Part shown: positions 51,980-60,655 of the stretch, in pieces
Position numbering within the stretch: position 1 is the first letter of the stretch
Layout: each line of letters begins with the position of its first letter
Source: UTCHB3 sp964625575
Lineage (GTDB): Bacteria > Bacteroidota > Ignavibacteria > Ignavibacteriales > Ignavibacteriaceae
Direction: 5' to 3'
Length of the DNA: 64,000 nucleotides
Assembly: GCA_964625575.1 (NCBI GenBank)
Contig: CAZVBQ010000007.1
Location: 48,010 to 112,009 of the forward strand
Position numbers and translations under genes: made by a program
Notes under the pieces: model-generated
What the model was told of the DNA's origin: nothing
The model's input: only the letters and a program-made list of their open reading frames with translations
Database searches by the model: none

Positions 51980-53797
51980 ATGAAGACCCTTGCAAAAGTA
52001 ACTGCGTTTTTTACGACTATCCTCCTTTTTTACGGATGTGGTTCCGCCTCCGTTGAGGAGACGAACACCCAAACCGGTACTCAGCAGGAAGTGAAGCGAC
52101 CTGTATCACCGGAGCTCGCGCTCGAAAACTTCATCATCGCCACAGGATTTGAAGCACGGGACGAATATCTTCTGGCTGTTAATTCTCTTCTCACTGCATA
52201 TCAGTTTGATCCCTCTCCCGGGATAAGTTACGCGCTTGCCAAGAATTATTACCTCCTCGGAAAGCTTTCGCAGGCACTTCCTTACGCCCGTGAAGCTGTT
52301 AAAGGTGACTCCCTCGAGAAGGAATACTATTACCTATTGGCAGATATCTATACATCCGGGAGACAGTCCGATGCCGCGGAAGCAGTTATCGCCGCGCTCG
52401 TGAAGCACTATCCCGGTGACTACAGCGCGCTCTACCGCCTCGCGAACATTTATGAGAAAGGCAAACCTCTCTCGGCAATAGAAGTGTATCAGAAGATACT
52501 TGAAGATGAACCCGAAGACTGGAACGCCTACATCCGCCTCGCGGATCTTTACGATAAAACCGGGAACAAGGAGAAAGCCACGGAAGTGATCGAGGAGTTC
52601 CTTCAGTACAACCCCTCGAGTGTTGAGTTAAGGCAGATACTTGTAAACTATTACATCGGTCTGAAAAAATTCGACAAAGCTCTCTTTCATATTGAGACGA
52701 TTCTCCAGATATTCCCCGATAACCCGGGCGCTCTCGAGTCAAAAGCCCGCGTTTTTATAGAACAGAATGATTTTGTAGCCGCCTCGGCACCATATCTTAA
52801 ACTGCTTGAAGCTCCCGGCACACGGCTCGATATGAAACTTAATATTGGAGTGGTCTATTTCGAGAAAGCTCTGGCTAACGATACACTTCTGAAAGTTGCC
52901 GATACCATCTTCACGGTTATAGAGAAAGACACGGTTAACTGGATCACTCATTTTTACAAGGGAGCGATCGCCACACTTCTTGGCGACACTCTTGCCGCGC
53001 GCGAAAGGTTTTTCCATGTGCCGGGTGACTCCTACATGTATCTTCAGGTGTGGCAAAGGATTGGCGGACTGGTTTATGACGCGAAGAAGTACAAAGCTGC
53101 CGTTTTTATTATGGAACGGGCGCATGACAACTTTCCTGATGACTTCCTGATCAACTTTTTCCTGGGGTTGTCGTACGCGTTGATGGGTGATTACGCGGGT
53201 TCAGAGCCGTATCTTTTCAAGGCGACTGAACTTAACCCGAACGAGGTGAACACGTGGTCGGCATACGCCTTCACTCTCGCCCGGTTGAAGAGGGATTCCC
53301 TTGCGGTCGAAACTTATGAGAAAGCTCTGGAGCTGGAGCCAAGGAATACCGAACTCCTTAATTCCCTTGCCATAGTCTGCGACGGAATGGGAAATCAGGT
53401 GAAAAGCGACAGTCTTTATGCCCTTTCCCTTCAGATCAATCCGAAAAACGCGCTGGCAGCGAACAATTTCGCTTATTCACTGTCTAAAAGGGGAGTCAGA
53501 CTTGAAGAAGCACTTCGTTTGGCAAAGATGGCTCTGGAGATCGACCCTAACAGCCCATCATATCTTGATACTTACGGCTGGGTACAGTTCAAACTTGGGA
53601 ACTACGATACCGCCAAGGTTTATATAGAAAAAGCACTCACGATGGACGGGAACAACCACGAGTTGCTCGACCACTTCGGCGACGTGCAGTTCAAGCTGGG
53701 GAACAAGCAAGAAGCACTGGTTTACTGGCGGAAAGCACTTGACATTAATAAAGATAACGAATCAATCAAAAGAAAGATCGAAAGAGGCGAAATTTGA
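51980..53797 (+). CDS. TPR-repeat lipoprotein
   Basis: 605 residues from ATG 51980 (MKTLAKVTAFFTTILLFYGC), whose Cys follows a lipobox-like LFYG; the open frame runs 35 codons further upstream but lacks a plausible N-terminus. About a dozen tetratricopeptide repeats fill ~40-600 (GISYALAKNYYLLGKLSQAL, ALYRLANIYEKGKPLSAIEV, NAYIRLADLYDKTGNKEKAT, SYLDTYGWVQFKLGNYDTAK). It is a probable outer- or inner-membrane-anchored scaffold. Its TGA overlaps the TTG start of the DUF4292 gene, so translation is coupled. Confidence 0.85.
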   Translation: MKTLAKVTAFFTTILLFYGCGSASVEETNTQTGTQQEVKRPVSPELALENFIIATGFEARDEYLLAVNSLLTAYQFDPSPGISYALAKNYYLLGKLSQALPYAREAVKGDSLEKEYYYLLADIYTSGRQSDAAEAVIAALVKHYPGDYSALYRLANIYEKGKPLSAIEVYQKILEDEPEDWNAYIRLADLYDKTGNKEKATEVIEEFLQYNPSSVELRQILVNYYIGLKKFDKALFHIETILQIFPDNPGALESKARVFIEQNDFVAASAPYLKLLEAPGTRLDMKLNIGVVYFEKALANDTLLKVADTIFTVIEKDTVNWITHFYKGAIATLLGDTLAARERFFHVPGDSYMYLQVWQRIGGLVYDAKKYKAAVFIMERAHDNFPDDFLINFFLGLSYALMGDYAGSEPYLFKATELNPNEVNTWSAYAFTLARLKRDSLAVETYEKALELEPRNTELLNSLAIVCDGMGNQVKSDSLYALSLQINPKNALAANNFAYSLSKRGVRLEEALRLAKMALEIDPNSPSYLDTYGWVQFKLGNYDTAKVYIEKALTMDGNNHELLDHFGDVQFKLGNKQEALVYWRKALDINKDNESIKRKIERGEI

Positions 53798-54594
53798 AAA
53801 AAACACTCTTTATACTTATGATGATACTTCCACTCACTTTAGGATTGAGCGGATGCGCCACCCCGGTTGAATCGACCGATGATGATACAGAAATAGTGGA
53901 TGGGAATATCAGACCTGAAAGGTTGATCAAAAAACTCGAGGCCAACAGGATGAAGGTGCGCACCCTTGCCGGAAAAGGTGAGATGTACGTACAGACTCCC
54001 GAGCTTGACAACTCCGCGTTCTTTCAGGCTATACTCAAACGCCCTGATTCACTGAATGTGAATGTTTTCGGTCCGTTCGGCATCGAACTGGCGAACGTGC
54101 TCCTCACGCAGAAGGAGTTCAAGTTTTACGAAGCCCTCAATAACACCCTTTACACGGGAAACGTTGATAACGTGGCTCTTCGGAACATCTTCAAAGTTGA
54201 TCTCGGTTTCGAGGATGTCAGGGATGCCTTCGCCGGCATGGTGAACATGCAGCCCAGACTCTACACGCAGCCCACTGAATTCAAATTCGACAAAGGTTAC
54301 TTCAACATCGCTTACACCGATAGCCTCTCGGGTAATGTCGTCACCTACAAAGTGAAACTCGAGGGTCTGAATGTGGAGTCGTACACGATTAAGACCAAAA
54401 AGGGGGAATTGCTGCTTGACGCGAAATATTCTGAATTCAAGCGGTTCGGAACAGTAATGCTTCCCCAGACAATTGAAGTGCGGGCTCCGAAGATGAACCA
54501 GACTCTGAAATTGGTCTATGAATCATTCGAACTCAACAAAGAGCCGAAGATCGAGTTCCTTCCACCCGCTGACGCTACACTTATTGAGTATTGA
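53794..54594 (+). CDS. DUF4292 lipoprotein (LolA/LolB-like fold)
   Basis: 266 residues, TTG start at 53794 overlapping the preceding stop by 4 nt (TTGA). A lipoprotein signal (LILPLTLGLSGC-like LTLGLSGCA) gives a lipidated Cys. The DUF4292 pattern is visible: the IRPERLIKKLEANRMKVRTL helix, KGEMYVQTPELDNSAFFQAI, RPDSLNVNVFGPFGIELANV, and LKLVYESFELNKEP. The fold resembles LolB-like lipid carriers, so lipoprotein or lipid handling at the outer membrane is possible. It is coupled to a TPR lipoprotein and an EnvC-like gene. Confidence 0.8.
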   Translation: MKKTLFILMMILPLTLGLSGCATPVESTDDDTEIVDGNIRPERLIKKLEANRMKVRTLAGKGEMYVQTPELDNSAFFQAILKRPDSLNVNVFGPFGIELANVLLTQKEFKFYEALNNTLYTGNVDNVALRNIFKVDLGFEDVRDAFAGMVNMQPRLYTQPTEFKFDKGYFNIAYTDSLSGNVVTYKVKLEGLNVESYTIKTKKGELLLDAKYSEFKRFGTVMLPQTIEVRAPKMNQTLKLVYESFELNKEPKIEFLPPADATLIEY

Positions 54595-54604
54595 TTTGGA
54601 AGAC

Positions 54605-55975
54605 ATGTCACCCGAAAACCATGCAGTAAAAATGCAAAAAGGCACACGAGGGCCAAACCCCGGGGTGTGGGTGATGGTTGTATTAATGCTGGTTGCTGCC
54701 ATTACATTTGACGGACACAACCAACAGGGCGACATCAAGAAGAAAAAAGATGAACTCGCGGCGATCCGGGATGAGATAAAATCTCTTAAGGATGAGATCA
54801 GTAAAGCTTCAAAAGAAGAGAAAAAGACCTTTGAACTGATCGAAAAACTGAACAAGCAGGTATTTCTTCTCAATAAATTGGTAAACGGACTCCAGGCCGA
54901 AGCCGACGGCAAGACGAGGCAGATATCAGGGCTTGAGAAGGAAATTACTTCACTCGAGAAAAAGATAGAAGACCTTCGGGAGTTCTACGCCCGGTATGTG
55001 GTCGCGATGTACAAAGGGCTGATAAAGAACAAATGGCTCTACATCATAAACTCGGCTTCGCTTGATGAGGCACTGCGCCGATACCGTTACTTCCGTGCTT
55101 TCACGGAGAGAGGTGAGCAGGTGCTGGGCGAGTTCAAGGTATCGATCGACAGGCTGGAGTCGGCACGGACGGCACTTCAGTATGAAAAAAATGAAAAAGC
55201 GAAGATAATCGCCCTGAAAAAGGGGGAGGAAAGCGCGCTCGAAGGGAGCATTGAAGATCAGAAAGTCCTGCTGAAGGATATCGGCAAGAACAAGGATGCC
55301 CTGAAAAAGGAACTTGAGGCGAAAAAACAGTCTGAAAAGAAGATCGGCTCACTGATCGACAAGCTCATCCTCAAAGAGGAGAAGGCTAAAAAGGACAAGA
55401 TCGCCAAAACCAAACCGCCCAAAAACCCGAAACCGAAGCCGAATGAGAAGGTCGCCGAAAAAAAACCTGAGCCGAAACCGGGCAAAAATGAGGAAGTAAA
55501 AGGCGCCGGTGTAGCTGACGCGGAAGATATAAGCGGCTCACCTGTTGAGGATTACGAAGAGGTGATCGTAACAGGCAAGGCATTCTCATCCCTTAAGGGC
55601 AACCTGATGAAACCCGTCTCCTCCGCCAAGGTTTTCAGAGGTTACGGAGAAAACAAAAATGAAGAGCTTAATACGGTAACTGTAAATTACGGAATCGATT
55701 TTAAGGTGGAGGGCTCGCAACCCGTTAAATGCGTTGCTGACGGCGTGGTTTCCGCCATTGAGTGGCTCCCGGGTTACGGTAGCGTTATCATCATCACCCA
55801 CACCGAAGGTTACAGAACCGTTTACGGTCACCTCGGCACCATTTCCGTGCGAGAAGGTACAAAGGTACGGGGTGGTTCGGTGCTCGGTACCGTCGGCAGA
55901 AGCCTCGAAGGGTACATCTTCCACTTCGAGATCTGGAAAGGAAAGCAGAACCTTAATCCATCATCTTGGTTTTGA
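54605..55975 (+). CDS. EnvC-like coiled-coil protein with degenerate LytM (M23) domain
   Basis: 456 residues from ATG 54605. One N-terminal helix (VWVMVVLMLVAAITFDG), long coiled coils (~45-265; KKKKDELAAIRDEIKSLKDE, QISGLEKEITSLEKKIEDL), a Lys/Pro linker (~270-305) and a C-terminal M23 domain (~345-455). The zinc-site His of the first motif is replaced (NYGIDF instead of H-x-G-x-D), whereas YGHLG and FHFEIW remain. Loss of this His is characteristic of EnvC/NlpD-type activators of cell-wall amidases rather than active endopeptidases. It is last in a row with the TPR and DUF4292 lipoproteins, 10 nt after the latter. Confidence 0.85.
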   Translation: MSPENHAVKMQKGTRGPNPGVWVMVVLMLVAAITFDGHNQQGDIKKKKDELAAIRDEIKSLKDEISKASKEEKKTFELIEKLNKQVFLLNKLVNGLQAEADGKTRQISGLEKEITSLEKKIEDLREFYARYVVAMYKGLIKNKWLYIINSASLDEALRRYRYFRAFTERGEQVLGEFKVSIDRLESARTALQYEKNEKAKIIALKKGEESALEGSIEDQKVLLKDIGKNKDALKKELEAKKQSEKKIGSLIDKLILKEEKAKKDKIAKTKPPKNPKPKPNEKVAEKKPEPKPGKNEEVKGAGVADAEDISGSPVEDYEEVIVTGKAFSSLKGNLMKPVSSAKVFRGYGENKNEELNTVTVNYGIDFKVEGSQPVKCVADGVVSAIEWLPGYGSVIIITHTEGYRTVYGHLGTISVREGTKVRGGSVLGTVGRSLEGYIFHFEIWKGKQNLNPSSWF

Positions 55976-55985
55976 TTTTTTATAA

Positions 55986-56112
55986 TTAACCACCAAGTCA
56001 CAAAGACACAAAGGACTTATGAGTCATGAGTTATGAGCGATGAGTGATTCACCGTTTCTCATCACAATTATCAATTAGCATTTTCTTTGTGCCTTCGTGC
56101 CTTTGTGGTTAA
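55986..56112. repeat. CACAAAGAC-class fold-back enclosing ATGAGYK heptads
   Basis: The left arm 55986-56013 and right arm 56085-56112 are inverted copies (about 24 of 28 bases, by eye). They enclose GAGTCATGAGTTATGAGCG heptads (56020-56048) and an ACCG-type remnant. The right arm ends 25 nt before the ferredoxin start. Confidence 0.75.
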
Positions 56113-56137
56113 GACAACCAAATACAACAAAGACTGC

Positions 56138-56368
56138 ATGACAAACGAATACAGAATGGCAAAGACGGGCAAACTGCTCATCGAGATACTTCCTGATAAA
56201 TGCGACTTTTGCGGGTGCTGCGTGGGCGTATGCCCCGAAGACGCGATTGAACTGAAAGAAGCCGAAATATTTATAATCGACGAGCGGTGTACGAACTGCG
56301 CGAAATGCGTCTGGAGCTGTCCGATCGAGGTCATAAAGTTCAACAAGGAAGGGGTGGTGAAACGATGA
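56138..56368 (+). CDS. 2[4Fe-4S] ferredoxin, partner of a geranylgeranyl-reductase-like flavoprotein
   Basis: 76 residues from ATG 56138 (MTNEYRMAK); ATG 56156 is a possible shorter start. Two cluster motifs are complete: C-D-F-C-G-C-C-V-G-V-C-P and C-T-N-C-A-K-C-V-W-S-C-P. The TGA overlaps the next ATG (ATGA at 56365-56368), so the two are translationally coupled. This suggests it delivers electrons to the flavoprotein, as seen for archaeal and some bacterial geranylgeranyl reductase systems. Confidence 0.88.
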   Translation: MTNEYRMAKTGKLLIEILPDKCDFCGCCVGVCPEDAIELKEAEIFIIDERCTNCAKCVWSCPIEVIKFNKEGVVKR

Positions 56369-57528
56369 AAAGATATTATGATGTGGTGGTTGTTGGCGGG
56401 GGTCCTGCCGGCTCGATGGCGGCAAGGTTCGCGGCTGAGCAAGGTGTTTCTGTCCTCATGCTCGAGAAAGATCGTGACATCGGTTACCCCGTCCGTTGCG
56501 GCGAAGCGGTAAGCCGTAAAGGGATCGAAGAGTTCATCGAACCCGATGAAAAATGGATCGCCTCGCACATTACAAAATTTTCAATGAATGCCCCTGATGG
56601 TACCGAAGTGGTGCTTCCACTCCCGGAAGAGGGTTATGTGCTTGAGCGTCGTATCTTCGACTACGAACTCGCGAAATCCGCCGTGAATGCAGGTGCCGAA
56701 ATTCTCACCCGCGCTTATGTTAACGGACTCCTCTTCAATGGCGATGCCGTCTCAGGCGTGAAATTTGAATTCCGCGGTGAGCAGCACGAGGTCGAGGCGG
56801 ATGTTGTGATCGCCGCCGATGGTGTCGAGTCACGCGTTGGTCGCTGGGCCGGAATAAAGACTCACATCGACTTCAGGGATATGGAGTCAGCCGTACAGTA
56901 CACAATATCGGGTATCGATGTTGATCCCAATACCATCTATTTCCATTTCGGTAGCAAAGCGGCTCCGCAGGGGTACCTTTGGGTATTCTCAAAAGGGAGC
57001 CACTCAGCCAATGTTGGCCTCGGTATAAGTGGACTAATCGGTAAGAAGAAATCGGCACTTCAATATTTAACAGAATTCATGGAACGCACTTACCCCGATG
57101 CAGCCATCCTCACCTCGATCGCGGGGGGCGTACCGTGCAGCGTAACTCTTGAGAAGATCTCAGCCCCCGGCATCATCCTCGTGGGTGACGCTGCCCGGCA
57201 GGTGAACCCCCTCTCCGGCGGAGGAATAGCATCCGGCATGATCGGCGGCAGCATCGGTGGAAGAATAGCCGCTGAATCGATCAAGATGCGAAAACCTGAA
57301 CACCTCCTGACTTACGATACGGCCTGGGCAGACCGCCTCGGCAACCGCCACGAAACCTTCGACCGTATCAAGAACGGCATCTACAACTTCTCCGATGAGA
57401 AATTCAACTCTATCGCGCGTTCCTTCGCGTCCGTCCCCGACCACAAACGCACCCTCGGCTCCCTTTTCCGCACTGCACTTATCCACAACCCCGGGCTGTT
57501 AATAGATGTGGCGAAAGTGTTTATTTGA
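56365..57528 (+). CDS. Geranylgeranyl-reductase-family flavoprotein
   Basis: 387 residues. FAD Rossmann motif (YYDVVVVGGGPAGSMAARFA), the family's RCGEAVSRKGIEEF segment, a second FAD motif (ADVVIAADGVESRVGRWAG), PQGYLWVFSKG, and the closing GDAARQVNPLSGGGI. Family members hydrogenate isoprenoid chains (chlorophyll side chain, archaeal lipids, menaquinone). With a coupled ferredoxin and no bacteriochlorophyll genes in view, reduction of a menaquinone or other polyprenyl chain is the likeliest role, but that is inference. The start at ATG 56365 fits the coupling; longer readings overlap the ferredoxin. Confidence 0.88.
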   Translation: MKRYYDVVVVGGGPAGSMAARFAAEQGVSVLMLEKDRDIGYPVRCGEAVSRKGIEEFIEPDEKWIASHITKFSMNAPDGTEVVLPLPEEGYVLERRIFDYELAKSAVNAGAEILTRAYVNGLLFNGDAVSGVKFEFRGEQHEVEADVVIAADGVESRVGRWAGIKTHIDFRDMESAVQYTISGIDVDPNTIYFHFGSKAAPQGYLWVFSKGSHSANVGLGISGLIGKKKSALQYLTEFMERTYPDAAILTSIAGGVPCSVTLEKISAPGIILVGDAARQVNPLSGGGIASGMIGGSIGGRIAAESIKMRKPEHLLTYDTAWADRLGNRHETFDRIKNGIYNFSDEKFNSIARSFASVPDHKRTLGSLFRTALIHNPGLLIDVAKVFI

Positions 57529-57600
57529 AGTGTGAAGGGTGAGGGCTGAAGGGGGAGGTTTTTGGCTGAGGGCAGGGGGCTGAAGGCTGAAAATTCTAAC
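57529..57600. repeat. GTGTGAA and GGCTGAR heptads after the flavoprotein gene
   Basis: It begins on the base after the stop (AGTGTGAAGGGTGAG). Positions 57570-57590 read GGCAGGG GGCTGAA GGCTGAA, a seventh 7-nt family. Confidence 0.7.
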
Positions 57601-57614
57601 CTGTATAGGGGTCG

Positions 57615-57842
57615 AATAGAACACGGATGAGACGGATTATACGGATTTCACAGATAGGATTTTAGCACGCGGATGCACACAGATTACGCAGATTAACGCT
57701 GATTAAGAAAATCTTTCTGCGTTTATCCGTGAAATCCGTGTATCTGCGTCCTTTAAAAATCCGTGTAATCCGTCTAATCCGCGTCCTAACAATCTATTTA
57801 ATCCGTAAAAATCCGTATAATCCGTTTTATCCGTGTTCTATT
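57615..57842. repeat. 228-nt fold-back element of the CACGGATTT class
   Basis: Terminal inverted arms 57615-57648 and 57809-57842 match at about 32 of 34 positions. The interior consists of ACGCGGATG / CACACAGAT / TACGCAGAT units on the left and ATCCGTGTA / ATCCGTCTA / ATCCGCGTC units on the right, so most of the element can pair. No coding potential and no clear target-site duplication. Positions 57864-57904 continue with inverse heptads (TTCACAG TTCACTC, a CCGCCGCAGGCGG palindrome, ATCTCACACTTC) up to the stop of the TonB receptor gene. Confidence 0.8.
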
Positions 57843-57907
57843 GGATATTCAAACCATCTAAAACTTCACAGTTCACTCCGCCGCAGGCGGATCACATCTC
57901 ACACTTC

Positions 57908-60190
57908 TTAAAACTCCAAGCTCACCCCAATCGAAGGGAGAACACCGATATTTCCGCCGCTGTCTTCGCGTTTTTCGCGTCTGTCCCAACGGTAGGCGAA
58001 GACATTCTTCCTGTTGTAAACATTCTGAACATCGATATAGGTGATAAGCGTGAACTTCTCGAAGAACCACTTCTTGTCAACCCTCAGATCGAGCGCGTGA
58101 GCGTCGGGCAGACGGGCGGTGTTATACTTCGAAACAAGCTGACTTCCGTCCGGTTCAAACGGCGTGTATGGCGCGCCCGATGAGAAACGGAATTTGAAAC
58201 TTGCCTCCCAGCTTTCGTCAAATTTGTATCCACCCGAAACGCTAAGCAGCCACTCCTGATTGTACTTACCCGTTCTGGCAACACCATCAAGGGCAATGTT
58301 CTCGATCTGTGACCAGGTCAAACTAAGTATTCCATAGAACGGAATATCAGATAGTTTCTTCTGAGCGGAGAACTCTATACCTTTTGCAACGCCTGTTCCG
58401 GCGCTGGTGAGGGGCTCGAAGCCAAACGACTCGAAGTTGTTATCAGAACCTTCATATCCCGCGCCCGTGTTCGAAAGTACCACATACGGTCTCACGAGGC
58501 TGGTGGGGTAGTCCATGTATTTCTTGTAAAAGCCTTCAAGTTTCAGGATCGCGTCGTCGCTTACACGGTGTTCGATGCCGAGAACGTACTGATCAACCCT
58601 CATCGGTTTCAGATCGGTATTTCTTGTATCGGCGATCAGCCAAATGTAAGAAGGCGACTGATAATAAACACCCGTTGAGAAGGATATACCTGTCTCAGGG
58701 TTGAACTTGTACTCGACCGAGAACCTCGGGCTCAATCTCAATCCGCTTGTGATCCCGCTGAAATCATCTAATCTGAACCCGGCGTTGAAGAGGAGTCCCG
58801 CGGTGAAACGGTGCGTAACATTCGCGAAAGCGCTGTATTTGAAGAAGTTTTTATCAGTTTTCACTGAATCAACCGGGAGCTGCTCGCCGAACGAGGTTCT
58901 GAAGCGTGGCAGTTTCACATCAAAAGAAGTGGTGATGTATTCACCCTGAATGCCCGTTGTGAGCTCAGTGATCTTCGAGAACTGGTGGAAATACTCAAAT
59001 TTCAGCTTGTTCTCTGCTTCCCTTGAAACGTTCAGGAAGATCGGATTCAGAAGTGAATCACTCTGTCTTGAATCGTAATCGATGAAATTCCTAGAAAGGG
59101 TGATCTTGTAGTAACCTTTTGGAAGAAGATTCGTGAAGGTCAGGCCAGTTCCGTACTGTACCTGGTTGCTTCCGAGAACGCGGGAGTTATCGTATCTCTG
59201 ATCCTCGGTGTCGTTGAACCATCTAACATTATCAAAAGCACTGATAAATAGGTACGAGAGCTTCTGATTTTTGCTGACGTTCCAGTCATATTTTGCCAAA
59301 ACGTCATAATATTCAGGAACGAAGCCGAAACCCGCTGCCTTGAAGATAAAATCGAGGTAGCTTCTTCTGGCAGAAAAGATGAAATTTGAGTTCTCTGAAA
59401 GTGGACCTTCGAGGTTAAGACCAAACTGAGAAGCTGAAATGGTTGCCTTTCCGCCAAGGCGGTCGGTTCTTCCGTCCCTGAGGTCGATCTTCAGTACCGA
59501 TGACAATTTATCGCCATAAATAGCCGAGAAACCACCGGTGGAGAATACCGATTCCTTCACAAAATCAAGGTTTACAAACGAAAGTGGTCCGCCGGTTGCA
59601 CCCTGTGAACCAAAGTGGTTAATGGTAGGCAGTTTCACTTCATCAAGCACATAGAGGTTTTCGAATGGGGCGCCACCTCTTACCACGAGGTCGTTTCTGC
59701 CTGCTGAAGCGTTTGCCACGCCGGGGAGGATCGAAAGTGCCCTGATCACATCCTCGAAGCCGCCGGGAGCGCGCCGCAATTCCTCATACGAAAATGAAGT
59801 GGTCGAGTTAACATCCGTTGGCGGGGTGTAAAAATAGTCGGAAGTGATGGTAACATCTTTCAATTGGAGCGATGTCTCCTCGATCTGTATCGAGAGTTCA
59901 GCCGGTTTTGTATTGGTAACCGTCACATCTGAGAGGGTGATGGTGGCAAATCCCACGGCTGAAACCCTCACCTGGTACGAACCAGGCTGCAACCCTTCGA
60001 TGGCGAATGTGCCATCCTCGGCCGTTGTAGCTCCTTTTTGAGTACCGAGCACCACCACAGTGGCAAATGGCACGGGTTGTTTCGAGGCAACATTTGTCAC
60101 CTTACCTTTAATTATTCCCGATGCCGGAGCGGCAACGGCAATTGTTGTCACAAAAATCAAGAATAATGCTAATGCTTTAATAGTTCTCAT
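57908..60190 (-). CDS. TonB-dependent receptor with carboxypeptidase-like regulatory domain
   Basis: 760 residues. Signal peptide MRTIKALALFLIFVTTIAVA ending before APASG. CarboxypepD_reg-like domain (~25-105: GKVTNVASKQPVPFATVVVL, YQVRVSAVGFATITLSDV), plug (~120-240: RRAPGGFEDVIRALSILPGV, LVVRGGAPFENLYVLDEV, FSAIYGDKLSSVLKIDL) and a barrel ending GVSLEF with aromatic terminus. AAGG upstream of the ATG serves as ribosome site. It is not adjacent to a SusD or uptake gene; the substrate is unknown. It is distinct from the receptor at 23377. Confidence 0.9.
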   Translation of the reverse strand: MRTIKALALFLIFVTTIAVAAPASGIIKGKVTNVASKQPVPFATVVVLGTQKGATTAEDGTFAIEGLQPGSYQVRVSAVGFATITLSDVTVTNTKPAELSIQIEETSLQLKDVTITSDYFYTPPTDVNSTTSFSYEELRRAPGGFEDVIRALSILPGVANASAGRNDLVVRGGAPFENLYVLDEVKLPTINHFGSQGATGGPLSFVNLDFVKESVFSTGGFSAIYGDKLSSVLKIDLRDGRTDRLGGKATISASQFGLNLEGPLSENSNFIFSARRSYLDFIFKAAGFGFVPEYYDVLAKYDWNVSKNQKLSYLFISAFDNVRWFNDTEDQRYDNSRVLGSNQVQYGTGLTFTNLLPKGYYKITLSRNFIDYDSRQSDSLLNPIFLNVSREAENKLKFEYFHQFSKITELTTGIQGEYITTSFDVKLPRFRTSFGEQLPVDSVKTDKNFFKYSAFANVTHRFTAGLLFNAGFRLDDFSGITSGLRLSPRFSVEYKFNPETGISFSTGVYYQSPSYIWLIADTRNTDLKPMRVDQYVLGIEHRVSDDAILKLEGFYKKYMDYPTSLVRPYVVLSNTGAGYEGSDNNFESFGFEPLTSAGTGVAKGIEFSAQKKLSDIPFYGILSLTWSQIENIALDGVARTGKYNQEWLLSVSGGYKFDESWEASFKFRFSSGAPYTPFEPDGSQLVSKYNTARLPDAHALDLRVDKKWFFEKFTLITYIDVQNVYNRKNVFAYRWDRREKREDSGGNIGVLPSIGVSLEF

Positions 60191-60250
60191 ATTTACCTTG
60201 TTTTAACTACTTTTCTAACTTTCAGAAGTGAAGATTAGTTCAAGATTCAG

Positions 60251-60306
60251 AAGTGTGACTCCCCGCGGCGAGGTGAACTGTGACCCGCCTGCGGCGGAGT
60301 GAAGTT
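60251..60306. repeat. GTRTGAW heptads with two GC palindromes
   Basis: AAGTGTGACTCCCCGCGGCG, then GAGGTGAACTGTGACCCGCC, then TGCGGCGGAGTGAAG. The same unit order as at 50371 and 18108. Confidence 0.75.
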
Positions 60307-60319
60307 TTTGTTGCCGGCA

Positions 60320-60425
60320 GGACAAACAACCCCGCAAGGGGTTGCCCTCCCCGTAGGGGAGGAATGTTGGTAGGACACAATCATATATTAAATTGCGCCC
60401 CGTAGGGGTGCTACCTTTTTTTCAA
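60320..60425. repeat. Cluster of short GC-rich hairpins
   Basis: AACCCCGCAAGGGGTT (60329-60344), CCCTCCCCGTAGGGGAGG (60346-60363) and GCGCCCCGTAGGGGTGC (60396-60412) are near-perfect hairpins. GGTAG (60369-60373) and CTACC (60411-60415) frame the last one. It looks like a palindromic repeat family of its own, distinct from the tandem arrays. Positions 60191-60250 and 60426-60480 show nothing more than a GGGGG/CCCCC symmetry (60443-60475). Confidence 0.55.
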
Positions 60426-60482
60426 ACCTCTCACCCCCGTGCCCCCTCTCTCCTTTGCTAAAGGAGCGAGGGGGTTATGGCT

Positions 60483-60604
60483 GAACCAAAAGCGCTGAAT
60501 TCCCGTCGTCTCCGCTAATGGGAAAATAACTCGCTTCGCTCAAACAAATTTTCCCATTCGCGCTCCGACTTCCGGTAATTCTCTCCGCGCTTTTGGTTAG
60601 GCCA
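60483..60604. repeat. Nested 120-nt inverted-repeat structure
   Basis: The outer arms GAACCAAAAGCGC (60483-60495) and GCGCTTTTGGTTAG (60587-60600) pair nearly perfectly. An inner pair is TAATGGGAAAAT (60516-60527) with ATTTTCCCATTC (60548-60559), and in between ACTCGCTTCGCT. This is a candidate structured RNA or non-autonomous mobile element; no known family is recognised. Confidence 0.5.
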
Positions 60605-60655
60605 TCCTCCCCCTGGAGGTTGTACCGGGAAATCTGAGATTTCTGTTGCTCTCCG

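Noticed and set aside
54518..54604. N-terminal extension of the EnvC-like protein into DUF4292
   Set aside because: It overlaps the end of a well-supported gene in another frame and adds no domain.
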